This document shows, piece after piece, positions 8,795 to 18,359 of a stretch of DNA of 42,868 nucleotides (position 1 is the stretch's first letter; each line of letters opens with the position of its first letter). The translations under genes and the position numbers were made by a program. The stretch is taken from positions 1 to 42,868 of the forward strand of contig JAAXWU010000005.1 of NCBI GenBank assembly GCA_013334855.1, in the 5' to 3' direction. Origin of the DNA: Chlorobaculum sp. Lineage in GTDB: Bacteria; Bacteroidota; Chlorobiia; Chlorobiales; Chlorobiaceae. Below the pieces are notes generated by a model. It was given only the letters and a program-made list of their open reading frames with translations, was not told where the DNA came from and searched no databases.

Positions 8795-9163
8795 ATGGAT
8801 ATAAAGCAGTCGTTAATAATTATTTTTTTCTTTTGTGCTTTGTTTTCTCCTTTTTCTTTGTTTGCGGAAGAGGGAAATGAGTTTGACGCATTGATAAAAA
8901 TCAATGCTTCTGATGGAATAAATAAAAAAGAGGCATATATTATTGCCAAAGCATTTTTCTTATCAGAAATTTCGGGCTGCGGCTTTCCGGATGAGCCGGT
9001 TAAGAAATCTGGTTATTGGGTAAGCGAAACGCATATTGGTTTGGCTGGCGTGTGTGGTGAACCCATATTTATTGATATAAATACCGGAACTTCAACCTGG
9101 AAGAATAAGTCTTCAGTTGTTGAATTGACATTAACAGAACTTAAAAAGAAAAATAATAAGTAA
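8795..9163 (+). CDS. Small secreted hypothetical protein
   Basis: Signal peptide MDIKQSLIIIFFFCALFSPFSLFA; RBS-like ggaggtg upstream of the start. Confidence 0.65.
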   Translation: MDIKQSLIIIFFFCALFSPFSLFAEEGNEFDALIKINASDGINKKEAYIIAKAFFLSEISGCGFPDEPVKKSGYWVSETHIGLAGVCGEPIFIDINTGTSTWKNKSSVVELTLTELKKKNNK

Positions 9164-9373
9164 CATATTTGATGAAATATAAAATGATTAATCTTCTATA
9201 GATTATGGGAGAAGATAAATGATTATGCAGATAGATTATATTTTAAGCATTTAGGTATTAAAAAGTATATTATTTAGTTTTAAGTTTGTGGTTCTGATCA
9301 TATTGATAGCGTGGTAAATAGAGCAATTTATTTATGCAATATTATATCTCATAACACTTTAATATCAATCACC

Positions 9374-12109
9374 ATGGCAACTACAATTGATGATGTCAAG
9401 GCAAAAGTTGTTCTTGAAGGTTTTACTGCTGCCCAGGAAACCTCTATTTATAGTGATCTTGAAACGGCCTACAATGGTTCAACTATTGCGAAGCAGATGT
9501 TCGATGACTGGATAGCAACCCCTGGGCATACCATCAACATCAAGTATGTGCCTGATGTCTATCAGGCTTATGTCGGGACCGGTAAAGTGGAGATTGATCC
9601 AGCTTACATTACCGGTTCAAGTATTAACAGTCATACGGGCGATGGATTGAGTTATATTAGCGATACCGGTACTGCCGTTCTTCATTCTCAGCTCGGCGCG
9701 CTTGTTCATGAGTTGGGCCATGCCTTGACAGGAAGGCTAGATAACATAGGCGCTATGGATTACCAAGGAGACAATGTAAGGTATATCAACACCATATGGG
9801 ATCAACTCGGTCTTAATAAGGAGATATCATATATCGCACAGTCATGGGATTATCATGTGCCGGGTTACACCTACACTGATGGAGCATCAGTTGATGCAGC
9901 TGTTACTCTTCGGTCTGATCAAACAAATGGGGATACTACTTGGCGGTTGTTTTCAAATGATTTATTGATAGGAAATGATAAGGATAACAAACTCGCCGGA
10001 AGTCTTGGTAATGATTTTCTGTTTGGAGGTTCTGGAAATGATTTGTTAAACGGAGGATTTGGGAGTGATACAGCGGTATATTTTGGTTCTCCATTGGATT
10101 ACGATATAAGAAAAGAATCGGATGGCTCATGGAAATTAAAAAATGTTCGAGGTTCAGAAAATGCTGGGATAGATATCTTAAAAAATATTGAAGTTATTCA
10201 GTTCGATGCTGATGGAGGTGGTCATCAAACATACAAACTGGAGAAAAATGGGTTGAAATTTCAAACGGATTTCGCCATTGTTGTGGATACTACCGGAAGT
10301 ATGTATGATGATATTGACAGCGTGAAAGCTGTTGCAACTGATCTGATTAATGCAGCATTTGCCGATGGAAAGGCAGACGCCCGTATAGGCGTCGTCAGTT
10401 TCAAGGATGCAGAGATTGGAGAGCCTTCGACTGTCGTTCTTCCATTCACCGATCAGAATTCTTTTGCGGACAGAAAAGCCGCCGCCCTTTCAGCAATCAA
10501 CAGCCTGTCTGCCTATGGGGGTGGAGATTGGCCTGAAACCGATTACAATGGGTTGCGCATGGCGCTCGATGGTTCGATGGGGCAATGGCGAGCTGGCGCT
10601 GGGATTCTCAGGGTGGCTTTGTTCACTGATGCTCCGGTGAAGGATACATATCTGGCGGCCGAAGTGACCACTTTGGCTCATAATATAGGAGCTGTAATTA
10701 CAGGCTATTCTTCGCTATCAGGATCCGGCGGTTCTGTCGATACCTTTGCTCTTTCGTTTGACAGCTCTGCAATCGAGAGTATTGTTGGAGATGGTACTCC
10801 TATACCTGATACGGAATTTACTGATGATCCTCTCGTTCCTGACACGACAACATCGTTGGTTCAAATCTTTACCATTGTCACTGGTGCGCCAAGTGGTGAT
10901 CCTGGTTTCGATACGACTCCTCTGGAGTCAATCGCCAGTGAAAATGGTGGTGGTTATCTTGTCGCTGCTGATAATGCGGCCCTTGTTGACGCGCTTTTTG
11001 CAATCATCGATAATACGCCACCAACAGATATTCAGCTTGACAGCAATACGGTTACAGAGAATTCCGCAATTGGCACAGTTGTCGGTAATCTGTCGGCAGT
11101 CGATCCTGATACCGGTGAGACCTTTACCTATTCGCTGATTGATAATCCGGGAAATCTGTTCGCTATCGATGGGAACCATCTCGTGGTGCATAATCTGCTC
11201 GATTACGAAACGGCAACGTCGCATGACATTACATTACGGGTATCGGATTTCGTAAGCAATACGTTCGATAAAGTATTTACGATCAACTTAACCGATGTTC
11301 CTGGCGTTACCATAGAGGGGACAGCGGGTGATGATCTTATCGATGCAACCCATACCGTAGACGCCCAGCCACTACCAACTATTGAACCAGATACGATCAA
11401 TGGGTATGCAGGGAACGACACCATTGCGGCTCTTGGCGGCAACGATATTGTAACCGGTGGCGCTGGCAATGACATTATCGATGGTGGCGACGGCGATGAT
11501 ACGGCTGTTTTCAGTGGTGACTTCAGCCATTACAGTATCATTTACGATATGGTAAACGATACTTACCGGGTGCTCGATACCAGCGGTGCCGATGGCACTG
11601 ATCTGGTAACGAAAGTCGAGCACTTCCAGTTTCATGATGTTACCAAAAACCCCGTGGATTCTATCGATAATACTGTACCTACGGTTACAGAAGTTACTCC
11701 GGTTGATGGCGCCAAAAATGTTGGCGTGTCGGATAATCTTGTCGTCGAGTTCAGCGAGGCGATTCAGTTTGGTGATGGTCAGATACAAATCCATACAACG
11801 TCAGCAGATGGGCCGGTATTTGAATCTTTCGATACGTCAACCAGTACACATATGTCCATAACCGGCGATACGCTGACTATCGATCCTGACGGTACTTTAG
11901 CTAATAGTACAGATTATTACGTAACTTTCTCTGCCGGAAGTATCAAGGATTATGCAGAACACTATTATGATGACGGGAGTTACGCCTTTCATTTCAGTAC
12001 GGTTGCAGCGGCGCAGGCTGCGGTTGGTTCATCTTCAGGAGATGATACTGGCGCAGTAATCGCGGGTGTAGCGACAATTGGTCTGTTTTGCTTTGCTGTG
12101 ATATTTTGA
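9374..12109 (+). CDS. Large mosaic protein: HELGH metallopeptidase-like region, RTX repeats, VWA domain, cadherin-like domain, second RTX block, Ig-like (Big_5) domain, C-terminal hydrophobic segment
   Basis: LVHELGHALTG; GNDFLFGGSGNDLLNGGFGSDTAVY; DFAIVVDTTGSMYDDI (MIDAS-type DxTGS); IQLDSNTVTENSAIGTVVGNLSAVDPDTGETFTYSL; GNDTIAALGGNDIVTGGAGNDIIDGGDGDDTAVF; PTVTEVTPVDGAKNVGVSDNLVVEFSEAI; start set at the ATG of MATTIDDV. Confidence 0.85.
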   Translation: MATTIDDVKAKVVLEGFTAAQETSIYSDLETAYNGSTIAKQMFDDWIATPGHTINIKYVPDVYQAYVGTGKVEIDPAYITGSSINSHTGDGLSYISDTGTAVLHSQLGALVHELGHALTGRLDNIGAMDYQGDNVRYINTIWDQLGLNKEISYIAQSWDYHVPGYTYTDGASVDAAVTLRSDQTNGDTTWRLFSNDLLIGNDKDNKLAGSLGNDFLFGGSGNDLLNGGFGSDTAVYFGSPLDYDIRKESDGSWKLKNVRGSENAGIDILKNIEVIQFDADGGGHQTYKLEKNGLKFQTDFAIVVDTTGSMYDDIDSVKAVATDLINAAFADGKADARIGVVSFKDAEIGEPSTVVLPFTDQNSFADRKAAALSAINSLSAYGGGDWPETDYNGLRMALDGSMGQWRAGAGILRVALFTDAPVKDTYLAAEVTTLAHNIGAVITGYSSLSGSGGSVDTFALSFDSSAIESIVGDGTPIPDTEFTDDPLVPDTTTSLVQIFTIVTGAPSGDPGFDTTPLESIASENGGGYLVAADNAALVDALFAIIDNTPPTDIQLDSNTVTENSAIGTVVGNLSAVDPDTGETFTYSLIDNPGNLFAIDGNHLVVHNLLDYETATSHDITLRVSDFVSNTFDKVFTINLTDVPGVTIEGTAGDDLIDATHTVDAQPLPTIEPDTINGYAGNDTIAALGGNDIVTGGAGNDIIDGGDGDDTAVFSGDFSHYSIIYDMVNDTYRVLDTSGADGTDLVTKVEHFQFHDVTKNPVDSIDNTVPTVTEVTPVDGAKNVGVSDNLVVEFSEAIQFGDGQIQIHTTSADGPVFESFDTSTSTHMSITGDTLTIDPDGTLANSTDYYVTFSAGSIKDYAEHYYDDGSYAFHFSTVAAAQAAVGSSSGDDTGAVIAGVATIGLFCFAVIF

Positions 12110-12370
12110 TAGAAGTAGCGTACGCTAAGGATTTTCCCAATCCATAGCATTCTGGTTGCGCACCATTTATTAATTGTATGGAGAGCCCGGATTTCAGAGT
12201 GAGCCTGGATGCAGGTCGCTCTGTTGTTCGGGCTTTCGTTTTTGCCCTTCTATCCGTTATGACAGCGGCAATGTTCCATCAAGGGGTTTCTCAGTGCATG
12301 GTTGCGGGTTCGTTTTTTCCGCAAATCGGTTATTTTACTCCCTGTAGTTCACGTCATCAGCTTCAATCGC

Positions 12371-13927
12371 ATGTCAACAGAGAAACTCAGGCTGGCCGCC
12401 ATCGACCTCGGCACCAACTCCTTTCACATGGTCATCGTCGAGGAGTGCGAGGAAAAAGGCATCGTCGAGATCGATCGCGTCAAGGATATGATCTGCATCG
12501 GGCGCGGCAGCATCTCCACTAAAAAACTCGACAGCCAGGCTATGGCGGAGGGGGTGGCGACGCTCCGGAACTTTATCGTGCTGGCCACGCAGCGGGATGT
12601 CGCGCCGCACAACATCATCGCCTTCGCCACCAGCGCGATTCGCGAGGCGGAGAACCGCCAGGAGTTCATCGACATGGTGAAGCGCGAGACCGGTTTGAAG
12701 GTCAAAGTGATCTCCGGCAGGGAGGAGGCGCAGTTCATCTATTACGGCGTGCGCAACGCCGTGACGCTGCGCGACAAGCCCGATCTGCTTTTCGACATTG
12801 GCGGCGGCTCGGTGGAGTTTATCATCGCGGACAGAAAAAAGGCGTACCTGCTCGAAAGCCGCAAGATTGGCGTTGCGAGGATGATGGAGCGTTTTCTGCG
12901 CAGCGATCCGGTTTCGCCGCACGAGCTGAAGCTGTTGCCGCAGTTTTTCGCTTCGGAGATGTACGTCGCGGCGGAGAAGGCCAGGGAGCTTGGCGTGAGC
13001 CGGGCTATCGCCTCGTCGGGCACGGCGCAGAATATCGCCCGCATGATCCAGTCGGGCAAGGATTCCGACTCGGCGGATGTACTCAACCAGAGCGGCTTCA
13101 CCCGGCAGGAGTTCGAGAGCTTCTACCGGCAGGTGATTTCGTTGGACGCTCCGGCGCGGCGCAAGCTGACCGGACTCGACGAGAAGCGGGTCGATCTGAT
13201 CGTTCCGGGCCTCATCCTTTTCGACACCATCTTCAAGGTTTTCGGCATCAAGGAGGTGGTTATCTCCGACTCGGCGCTGCGCGAGGGGATGGTGATTCAC
13301 CACATCGCCAACATTCGCGGGCGCGACGGCGACGGCGGCAATCACGACATCCGGCGGCAGAGCGTGATGGAGCTTGGCTACCGCTGCAACTGGCACAAGC
13401 CGCACGCGGAGCAGGTGGCGCGGCTCTCGCTGATGATGTTCGACGAGCTGCAACCGCTGCACATGCTCAAGGAGCGCTACCGGGAGCTGCTCGAATACGC
13501 GGCTTTGCTGCACAACGTCGGGGAGTTCATCTCGATCTCGGCGCACCACAAGCACAGCCAGTACATCATCATGAACGCCGACCTGCGCGGCTTTTCGCCG
13601 ACCGAGATCGAAATCATCGGCAACGTCGCCCGCTATCACCGCAAGCAGCCGCCGTCGGAAAAGCATCCGCTCTACAGCCAGCTCAAGCCCACGCATCGCC
13701 GTGCGGTCGATGTGCTCTCGGGCATTCTGCGCATCTCGAACGGCCTCGAACGGGGCCACCGCCAGAACGTGCAGTCGATCACAGCCCGCCTTCAGCCGGA
13801 GCGCATCGTGCTCGAAGCGCTCACCCGCTTCGAGCCGGACATCGAACTCTGGGCGGTGGAAAGTCTCAAGCCGTGGCTGGAGGAGGTGCTCGCCAAACCG
13901 ATCCTGTTTGAAGCCAGGATTCAGTAA
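12371..13927 (+). CDS. ppx: Ppx/GppA family exopolyphosphatase/guanosine pentaphosphatase with C-terminal HD-like region
   Basis: LRLAAIDLGTNSFHMVIVE, LLFDIGGGSVEFII, AIASSGTAQNIARM; start set at MSTEKLRL. Confidence 0.92.
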   Translation: MSTEKLRLAAIDLGTNSFHMVIVEECEEKGIVEIDRVKDMICIGRGSISTKKLDSQAMAEGVATLRNFIVLATQRDVAPHNIIAFATSAIREAENRQEFIDMVKRETGLKVKVISGREEAQFIYYGVRNAVTLRDKPDLLFDIGGGSVEFIIADRKKAYLLESRKIGVARMMERFLRSDPVSPHELKLLPQFFASEMYVAAEKARELGVSRAIASSGTAQNIARMIQSGKDSDSADVLNQSGFTRQEFESFYRQVISLDAPARRKLTGLDEKRVDLIVPGLILFDTIFKVFGIKEVVISDSALREGMVIHHIANIRGRDGDGGNHDIRRQSVMELGYRCNWHKPHAEQVARLSLMMFDELQPLHMLKERYRELLEYAALLHNVGEFISISAHHKHSQYIIMNADLRGFSPTEIEIIGNVARYHRKQPPSEKHPLYSQLKPTHRRAVDVLSGILRISNGLERGHRQNVQSITARLQPERIVLEALTRFEPDIELWAVESLKPWLEEVLAKPILFEARIQ

Positions 13928-15759
13928 TGGCGTTGTACGACCAGCTTTCGAAGCCGGGTTCGCTCTGGTTCGAATCTACCTTGCCAGAGGCGCGTTACGG
14001 CGACTCGCTCTTCTTTTCCGATCCGCTCGAAACGCTGACGCTCCGTGCCGGTGACAGCGTCGCGGCGTGGTTCGAGCGGCTGGAGTCGCGGCTCGATGCG
14101 GGCCTCTGCCTCGCCGGATGGCTCGGCTACGAAGCGGGCTGCCTGCTCGATCCGGCGCTGGCGGCGCTCGCATCTGCCGGAGCGGAGCGCGAACTGCTCG
14201 GCTGGTTCGGCGTCTACCGCCAACCGGAGCGCTTCAGCCGGTGGGAGGTCGAAGCAGAAGATGCCGCCGCCTTGGCGCGGAGTTGCGCGATTTCCGGCTT
14301 CGATTTCGAGTTTGGCGAGGAGGAGTACTGCCAGCGCCTCGACCGGCTCCGGGCGGAGATCGCGGCGGGCAACGTCTATCAAGTCAACTTCACCGGGCGT
14401 TGCCGCTTCAGCTTCGACGGTGCTCCCGAGGCGCTCTACGTCGCCATGAAGCACCGCCAGCCTTCGCCGTGGTCGGCCTGGCTCAACACCGGCGACCGGC
14501 AGATTCTCTCTTTTTCGCCCGAGCTGTTTTTCGTGCGCGATGACCGCCGGATCGAGACCATGCCGATGAAGGGCACCGCGCCGCGCCGTGAGCGGCCCGA
14601 GGATGATCTTGCCGAAAAGGCGGGCCTCTCGAAGTGCGAGAAGAATCGTGCGGAGAATCTGATGATCGTCGATCTCTTGCGCAACGACCTCGGGCGCATC
14701 TGCGCGACCGGCTCGGTGCGGGCTTCGGAGCTTTTCGAGACGCAGAGCTATCCGACGTTGCACCAGATGGTCTCGACCGTGCGCGGCGAGCTTCGCCGGG
14801 AGACGCGGTTGCGCGACCTGTTCCGGGCGCTCTTCCCCTCCGGCTCCGTGACCGGTGCGCCGAAGGTGCGGGCGATGCAGCTTATCCGCGAGCTGGAGAA
14901 AAGCCCGCGTGGCGTCTATACCGGCGCGGTCGGCTTCATGCTGCCCACAGGGCGAATGGCCTTCAACGTGGCGATCCGCACCATCGAACTGCAAGGGCAA
15001 AGCGGCATGTACGGCACGGGCAGCGGCATCGTCTGGGACTCTGACCCTCACGCCGAGTTCCGCGAATGTATGCTCAAGACGCGCATTCTCTCCGACCTCG
15101 TACCTCCCGCCGCATCGTCAGTGCCCGGAATTTTCGAGACGATGCAGTGGAACGGCTGGGAGTTTCTGCTGCTCGCCGATCATCTCGACCGGCTCTTATC
15201 GTCCGCCACTGCGCTCGGACTGGAGTTCGACCGCGACGCCATCGCCGCCGCGCTGTCTCGCAAGGCGCGGGAGTTGCGGGCTATTGGCGGCAGGCATCGC
15301 GTGCGGTTGACGCTCGCTCGCGATGGTAGCATCACGCTCACATCGGAGCCGTTCAGCCTCGATGCATCCGGCAGGCCCGTCCGGGTCTGCATTGCCGCCG
15401 AACGGGTCGATTCACGCGACCCGCTGCTTCGCCACAAGACGGTCATCCGCGAGCGCTGCGACCGCGCCTTTCGCGAGGCGCAGGAGAGGGGATTCGGCGA
15501 GGTGCTTTTCCTGAACGAACGGGGCGAACTCACCGAAGGGGCGATCAGCAACATTCTTGCACGCATCGATGGTCGCTGGCTGACGCCACCCGAATCATCG
15601 GGACTGCTCAACGGCGTCTATCGCCGCTACCTGCTTCGCACGCGCCCGTGGATTGGCGAGAGGGCGATCACCCTCGACGAGTTGCGCCGCGCCGACATGG
15701 CGCTCGTCTGCAACTCGCTGCGCGGCGTGCGCCCGGCGGAGATTGTCTTTATCGCGTGA
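13927..15759 (+). CDS. pabB: Bifunctional aminodeoxychorismate synthase component I / 4-amino-4-deoxychorismate lyase (PabB-PabC fusion)
   Basis: Chorismate-binding motifs (PMKGTAPR, NLMIVDLLRNDLGRI, FPSGSVTGAPKVRAMQLI) followed by class IV aminotransferase motifs (GEVLFLNERGELTEGAISNILA). Confidence 0.93.
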   Translation: MALYDQLSKPGSLWFESTLPEARYGDSLFFSDPLETLTLRAGDSVAAWFERLESRLDAGLCLAGWLGYEAGCLLDPALAALASAGAERELLGWFGVYRQPERFSRWEVEAEDAAALARSCAISGFDFEFGEEEYCQRLDRLRAEIAAGNVYQVNFTGRCRFSFDGAPEALYVAMKHRQPSPWSAWLNTGDRQILSFSPELFFVRDDRRIETMPMKGTAPRRERPEDDLAEKAGLSKCEKNRAENLMIVDLLRNDLGRICATGSVRASELFETQSYPTLHQMVSTVRGELRRETRLRDLFRALFPSGSVTGAPKVRAMQLIRELEKSPRGVYTGAVGFMLPTGRMAFNVAIRTIELQGQSGMYGTGSGIVWDSDPHAEFRECMLKTRILSDLVPPAASSVPGIFETMQWNGWEFLLLADHLDRLLSSATALGLEFDRDAIAAALSRKARELRAIGGRHRVRLTLARDGSITLTSEPFSLDASGRPVRVCIAAERVDSRDPLLRHKTVIRERCDRAFREAQERGFGEVLFLNERGELTEGAISNILARIDGRWLTPPESSGLLNGVYRRYLLRTRPWIGERAITLDELRRADMALVCNSLRGVRPAEIVFIA

Positions 15760-15842
15760 ACGTCATGGCGGTTGGTCTGCAACAGGTTGTGCTGTATATT
15801 GATAATAGAACTCATCTTAAGCAAATACAAAAGCTTCCAGCA

Positions 15843-16301
15843 ATGAGAGACCATACGCCGAATTTCAAAATGCTCGAACTCTCCAATGCGAGCAAGAAAC
15901 TTATCAGAGAGACCGCAGCCCAACTGCTCGAAAAGCTTGCCGGAGACGGCCAGCTCACGCCGGAGGCCCGGCTGGAGTTCTGGGTTGAGATTCCCGGCGT
16001 GAAACATCCACGAGGCACCTTCCGGGGCGGCTGCCTCATGCCGGACTGCTACCTCTGCCTTTCGGACTGGTTCGCCACCGGCACTACGGCCCTCGAACCG
16101 GCGGCAGAGTACGCCGGCACGGGAAATGCGCTCGACGTGTCCTGGGCTGACCTGCTCGACGAGCTCTATTACCAGATCGAAATCTTCACCGCGCTGGCCA
16201 CCGCAAATCAGGGAATCACGGTAGAACTCTGGGCCGGAACCAGAGGCCGACCGGAGTGCGAGTGGATTTACGCCGTGGACAAGAAGATAGAGCTGGCGTA
16301 G
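15843..16301 (+). CDS. Hypothetical protein
   Basis: Open frame; start set at MRDHTPNFKM. Confidence 0.6.
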   Translation: MRDHTPNFKMLELSNASKKLIRETAAQLLEKLAGDGQLTPEARLEFWVEIPGVKHPRGTFRGGCLMPDCYLCLSDWFATGTTALEPAAEYAGTGNALDVSWADLLDELYYQIEIFTALATANQGITVELWAGTRGRPECEWIYAVDKKIELA

Positions 16302-16303
16302 CT

Positions 16304-16493
16304 TGTAGGGGCGTCCCGACAGGTCGGGAACGCACTGTCGAAAAAGGTGGACCTGGTGGACATAATGGACTCAATGGACGTATCTAAAGAGGATGCTCTT
16401 TCTTGCATTGTCCATTGAGTCCATCTCTTACTTTCGTCCACAACGTCCAATCCGTCCATTTTCTCAGGGCGAACACGCAGGTTAGTCCCTACA
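16304..16493. repeat. MITE-like intergenic element with 9-nt-periodic TGGAC/GTCCA units
   Basis: tgtagggg(c) 16304-16312 vs gtccctaca 16485-16493; four tggac at 16348, 16357, 16366, 16375 (period 9) and five gtcca at 16410, 16419, 16436, 16445, 16454; perfect 15-bp inverted arms 16365-16379 / 16410-16424. Confidence 0.75.
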
Positions 16494-17133
16494 GGAGCAC
16501 TTTCTCAGGCCAATCGCAAATCTCCCGCACCGGGCACTCCCGACACTCCGGTTTTTTTGCCTTGCAGGTGTAGCGACCGTGGAGCAGGAGGTAGTGGTGG
16601 AAGTCGATCAGTTTTTCTTCGTCAATGATCTTCAGGAGCGCCGTTTCGGTCTCCTCCGGTTTCGCGGTCTTGCAGAGGCCGATGCGGTTCGAGACGCGAT
16701 GCACATGCGTGTCCACCGGCATCGTCGGAATGCCGAAGGCGTTGCCGAGCACCACGTTGGCGGTTTTCCTGCCGACCCCCGGCAGGCTCTCCAGCACCTC
16801 GCGTGACGCCGGAACTTCGCCGCCGAACTCATCGATCAGACGCTGGCTGACGGCAAGGATGTTTTTGGCCTTGTTGTTGTAGTAGTTGATCGGGCGGATG
16901 ATCGTCTTTATATCCTCCACATCCATGCGGCTCATGCTCGCGGCATCGGGCGCGGCCTTGAAGAGCACCTCGGTGAGCTGGTTGACCTTCTTGTCCGTGG
17001 CCTGGGCAGCCATGATGGTGGCGACGAGGAGCTGAAAAGGGGTCTCGAAGTGAAGTTCGCTTTTCGGATTTGGCCAGCAGGCCGACAGCGCCTTGTCGAT
17101 GAAGGCGATTTTTTCATTCACGGAGATGGGCAT
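16489..17133 (-). CDS. nth: Endonuclease III
   Basis: LPGVGRKTANVVLGNAFGIPTMPVDTHVHRVSNRIGL HhH motif and C-terminal CKAKKPECRECPVREIC Fe-S cluster. Confidence 0.96.
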   Translation of the reverse strand: MPISVNEKIAFIDKALSACWPNPKSELHFETPFQLLVATIMAAQATDKKVNQLTEVLFKAAPDAASMSRMDVEDIKTIIRPINYYNNKAKNILAVSQRLIDEFGGEVPASREVLESLPGVGRKTANVVLGNAFGIPTMPVDTHVHRVSNRIGLCKTAKPEETETALLKIIDEEKLIDFHHYLLLHGRYTCKAKKPECRECPVREICDWPEKVLL

Positions 17134-17151
17134 CGTCGTTGAAAGAGCTTG

Positions 17152-17646
17152 TTACCGGTTGGTTTCCGTTTTCTGCATTTTCGTTTCGGTGTGGTCGATC
17201 AGGCCCCTTCCGCACTTCTGGATGCGCCCCTCGGCTTTCAGGTCGTTGAACATCGCATCGAGAATCCCGTTGACGAACTTGCTGCTCTTGTCGGTGCTGC
17301 TGAACTTCTTGGCGATCTCGATGGCTTCGTTGATCGACACCTTTGGCGGAATGTCCTCGCAATAGAGAATCTCGGCAAGCGCCATGCGCAGGATGTTTTT
17401 GTCGATGATCGCGATGCGACTCATGTCCCAGTTGAAGGTGTGCTTGGAGATATAGCGGTCGATCTCTTCGCGGTTCTTGACGATGTTGCCCATCAGGTGG
17501 CTGAAGAACTTCATCGCATTGGGATCGTCCATGATCTCCTTGGTGAGGAGCCAGTGAGTGGCCGAATCGGTATCGACATCCCGGAGTTCAAGCGTGTAGA
17601 GCGCCTGAAGAATTTTTTCCCGGATCTGACGTCGGTAAGTTTTCAT
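17152..17646 (-). CDS. nusB: Transcription antitermination factor NusB
   Basis: [73 protein letters not shown]. Confidence 0.95.
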   Translation of the reverse strand: MKTYRRQIREKILQALYTLELRDVDTDSATHWLLTKEIMDDPNAMKFFSHLMGNIVKNREEIDRYISKHTFNWDMSRIAIIDKNILRMALAEILYCEDIPPKVSINEAIEIAKKFSSTDKSSKFVNGILDAMFNDLKAEGRIQKCGRGLIDHTETKMQKTETNR

Positions 17647-17655
17647 GATGCGGTA

Positions 17656-18357
17656 TTAAGAGAGTTGTGGAGTAAGGATCTCGGTGAGGACCTCACCGGT
17701 CTCCGCAAAATTGGGGAACAGCGCTCCGGGCTGGTGCCGGGCGAGTTCCTGCATGGAAAAGTTGCCCGTCGCCACGGCGATGGAGCGGGCGTCGAGCTGG
17801 CGGGCGCACCGGATGTCGTGCTCGGTGTCGCCGATGATAACGATGTCAGCGGAGGAAAAGTTTTTTCCGGTGATCTGGAGGGCTCGCTCGTGGGCGATGC
17901 GGGGAAGTTCGTTGCGGTCGAGGCCGTCGTCGGCGAAAGCTCCGAACGGGAAGTAGTGGTCGATGCCCGGAAGCTTCAGCTTGTGGCGTCCCGATGCCTC
18001 GAAGTTGCCGGTGAGCAGGCCGAGCATAATGTCCGGTCGCGCCGAAAGGGCGTCGAGCAGCTCGCGTACGCCGTCGAGCAGCGTGATGTCCGATGGACGG
18101 GCGTGCTCCTGAAACAGGGCGATGTAGGCGGCTTTGGCCTGGTCGAACTTTCCGGCGATTTCCTCCTTCTTGAGGCCGCCCTGTTGCAGCACCTCGTAGA
18201 TGATGGCGCTGTCCATCTTGCCCGAAAAGTCGTGCGTGCCGGTGCTCCCCTCGGTGCCGTACACCTCGAAAAGGGCGTCGGCAAGGACGCGCCGGTTCAT
18301 GCCGTTTACCCTGAGCAGGGTTCCATCGATGTCAAACAGAACAAGTTTACGATACAT
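17656..18357 (-). CDS. HAD-superfamily hydrolase (phosphoglycolate phosphatase-like)
   Basis: LVLFDIDGTLLRVNG, LLTGNFEASG, IVIIGDTEHDIRCARQL. Confidence 0.9.
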   Translation of the reverse strand: MYRKLVLFDIDGTLLRVNGMNRRVLADALFEVYGTEGSTGTHDFSGKMDSAIIYEVLQQGGLKKEEIAGKFDQAKAAYIALFQEHARPSDITLLDGVRELLDALSARPDIMLGLLTGNFEASGRHKLKLPGIDHYFPFGAFADDGLDRNELPRIAHERALQITGKNFSSADIVIIGDTEHDIRCARQLDARSIAVATGNFSMQELARHQPGALFPNFAETGEVLTEILTPQLS

Positions 18358-18359
18358 TT

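Noticed and set aside
12178-12522. 114-aa ORF before ppx
   Set aside because: Overlaps the ppx start in another frame and becomes Arg/His-rich; start region could contain a small peptide but no support.
12374-13759. 461-aa minus-strand ORF
   Set aside because: Shadow of ppx; His/Arg/Leu-rich composition typical of antisense frames.
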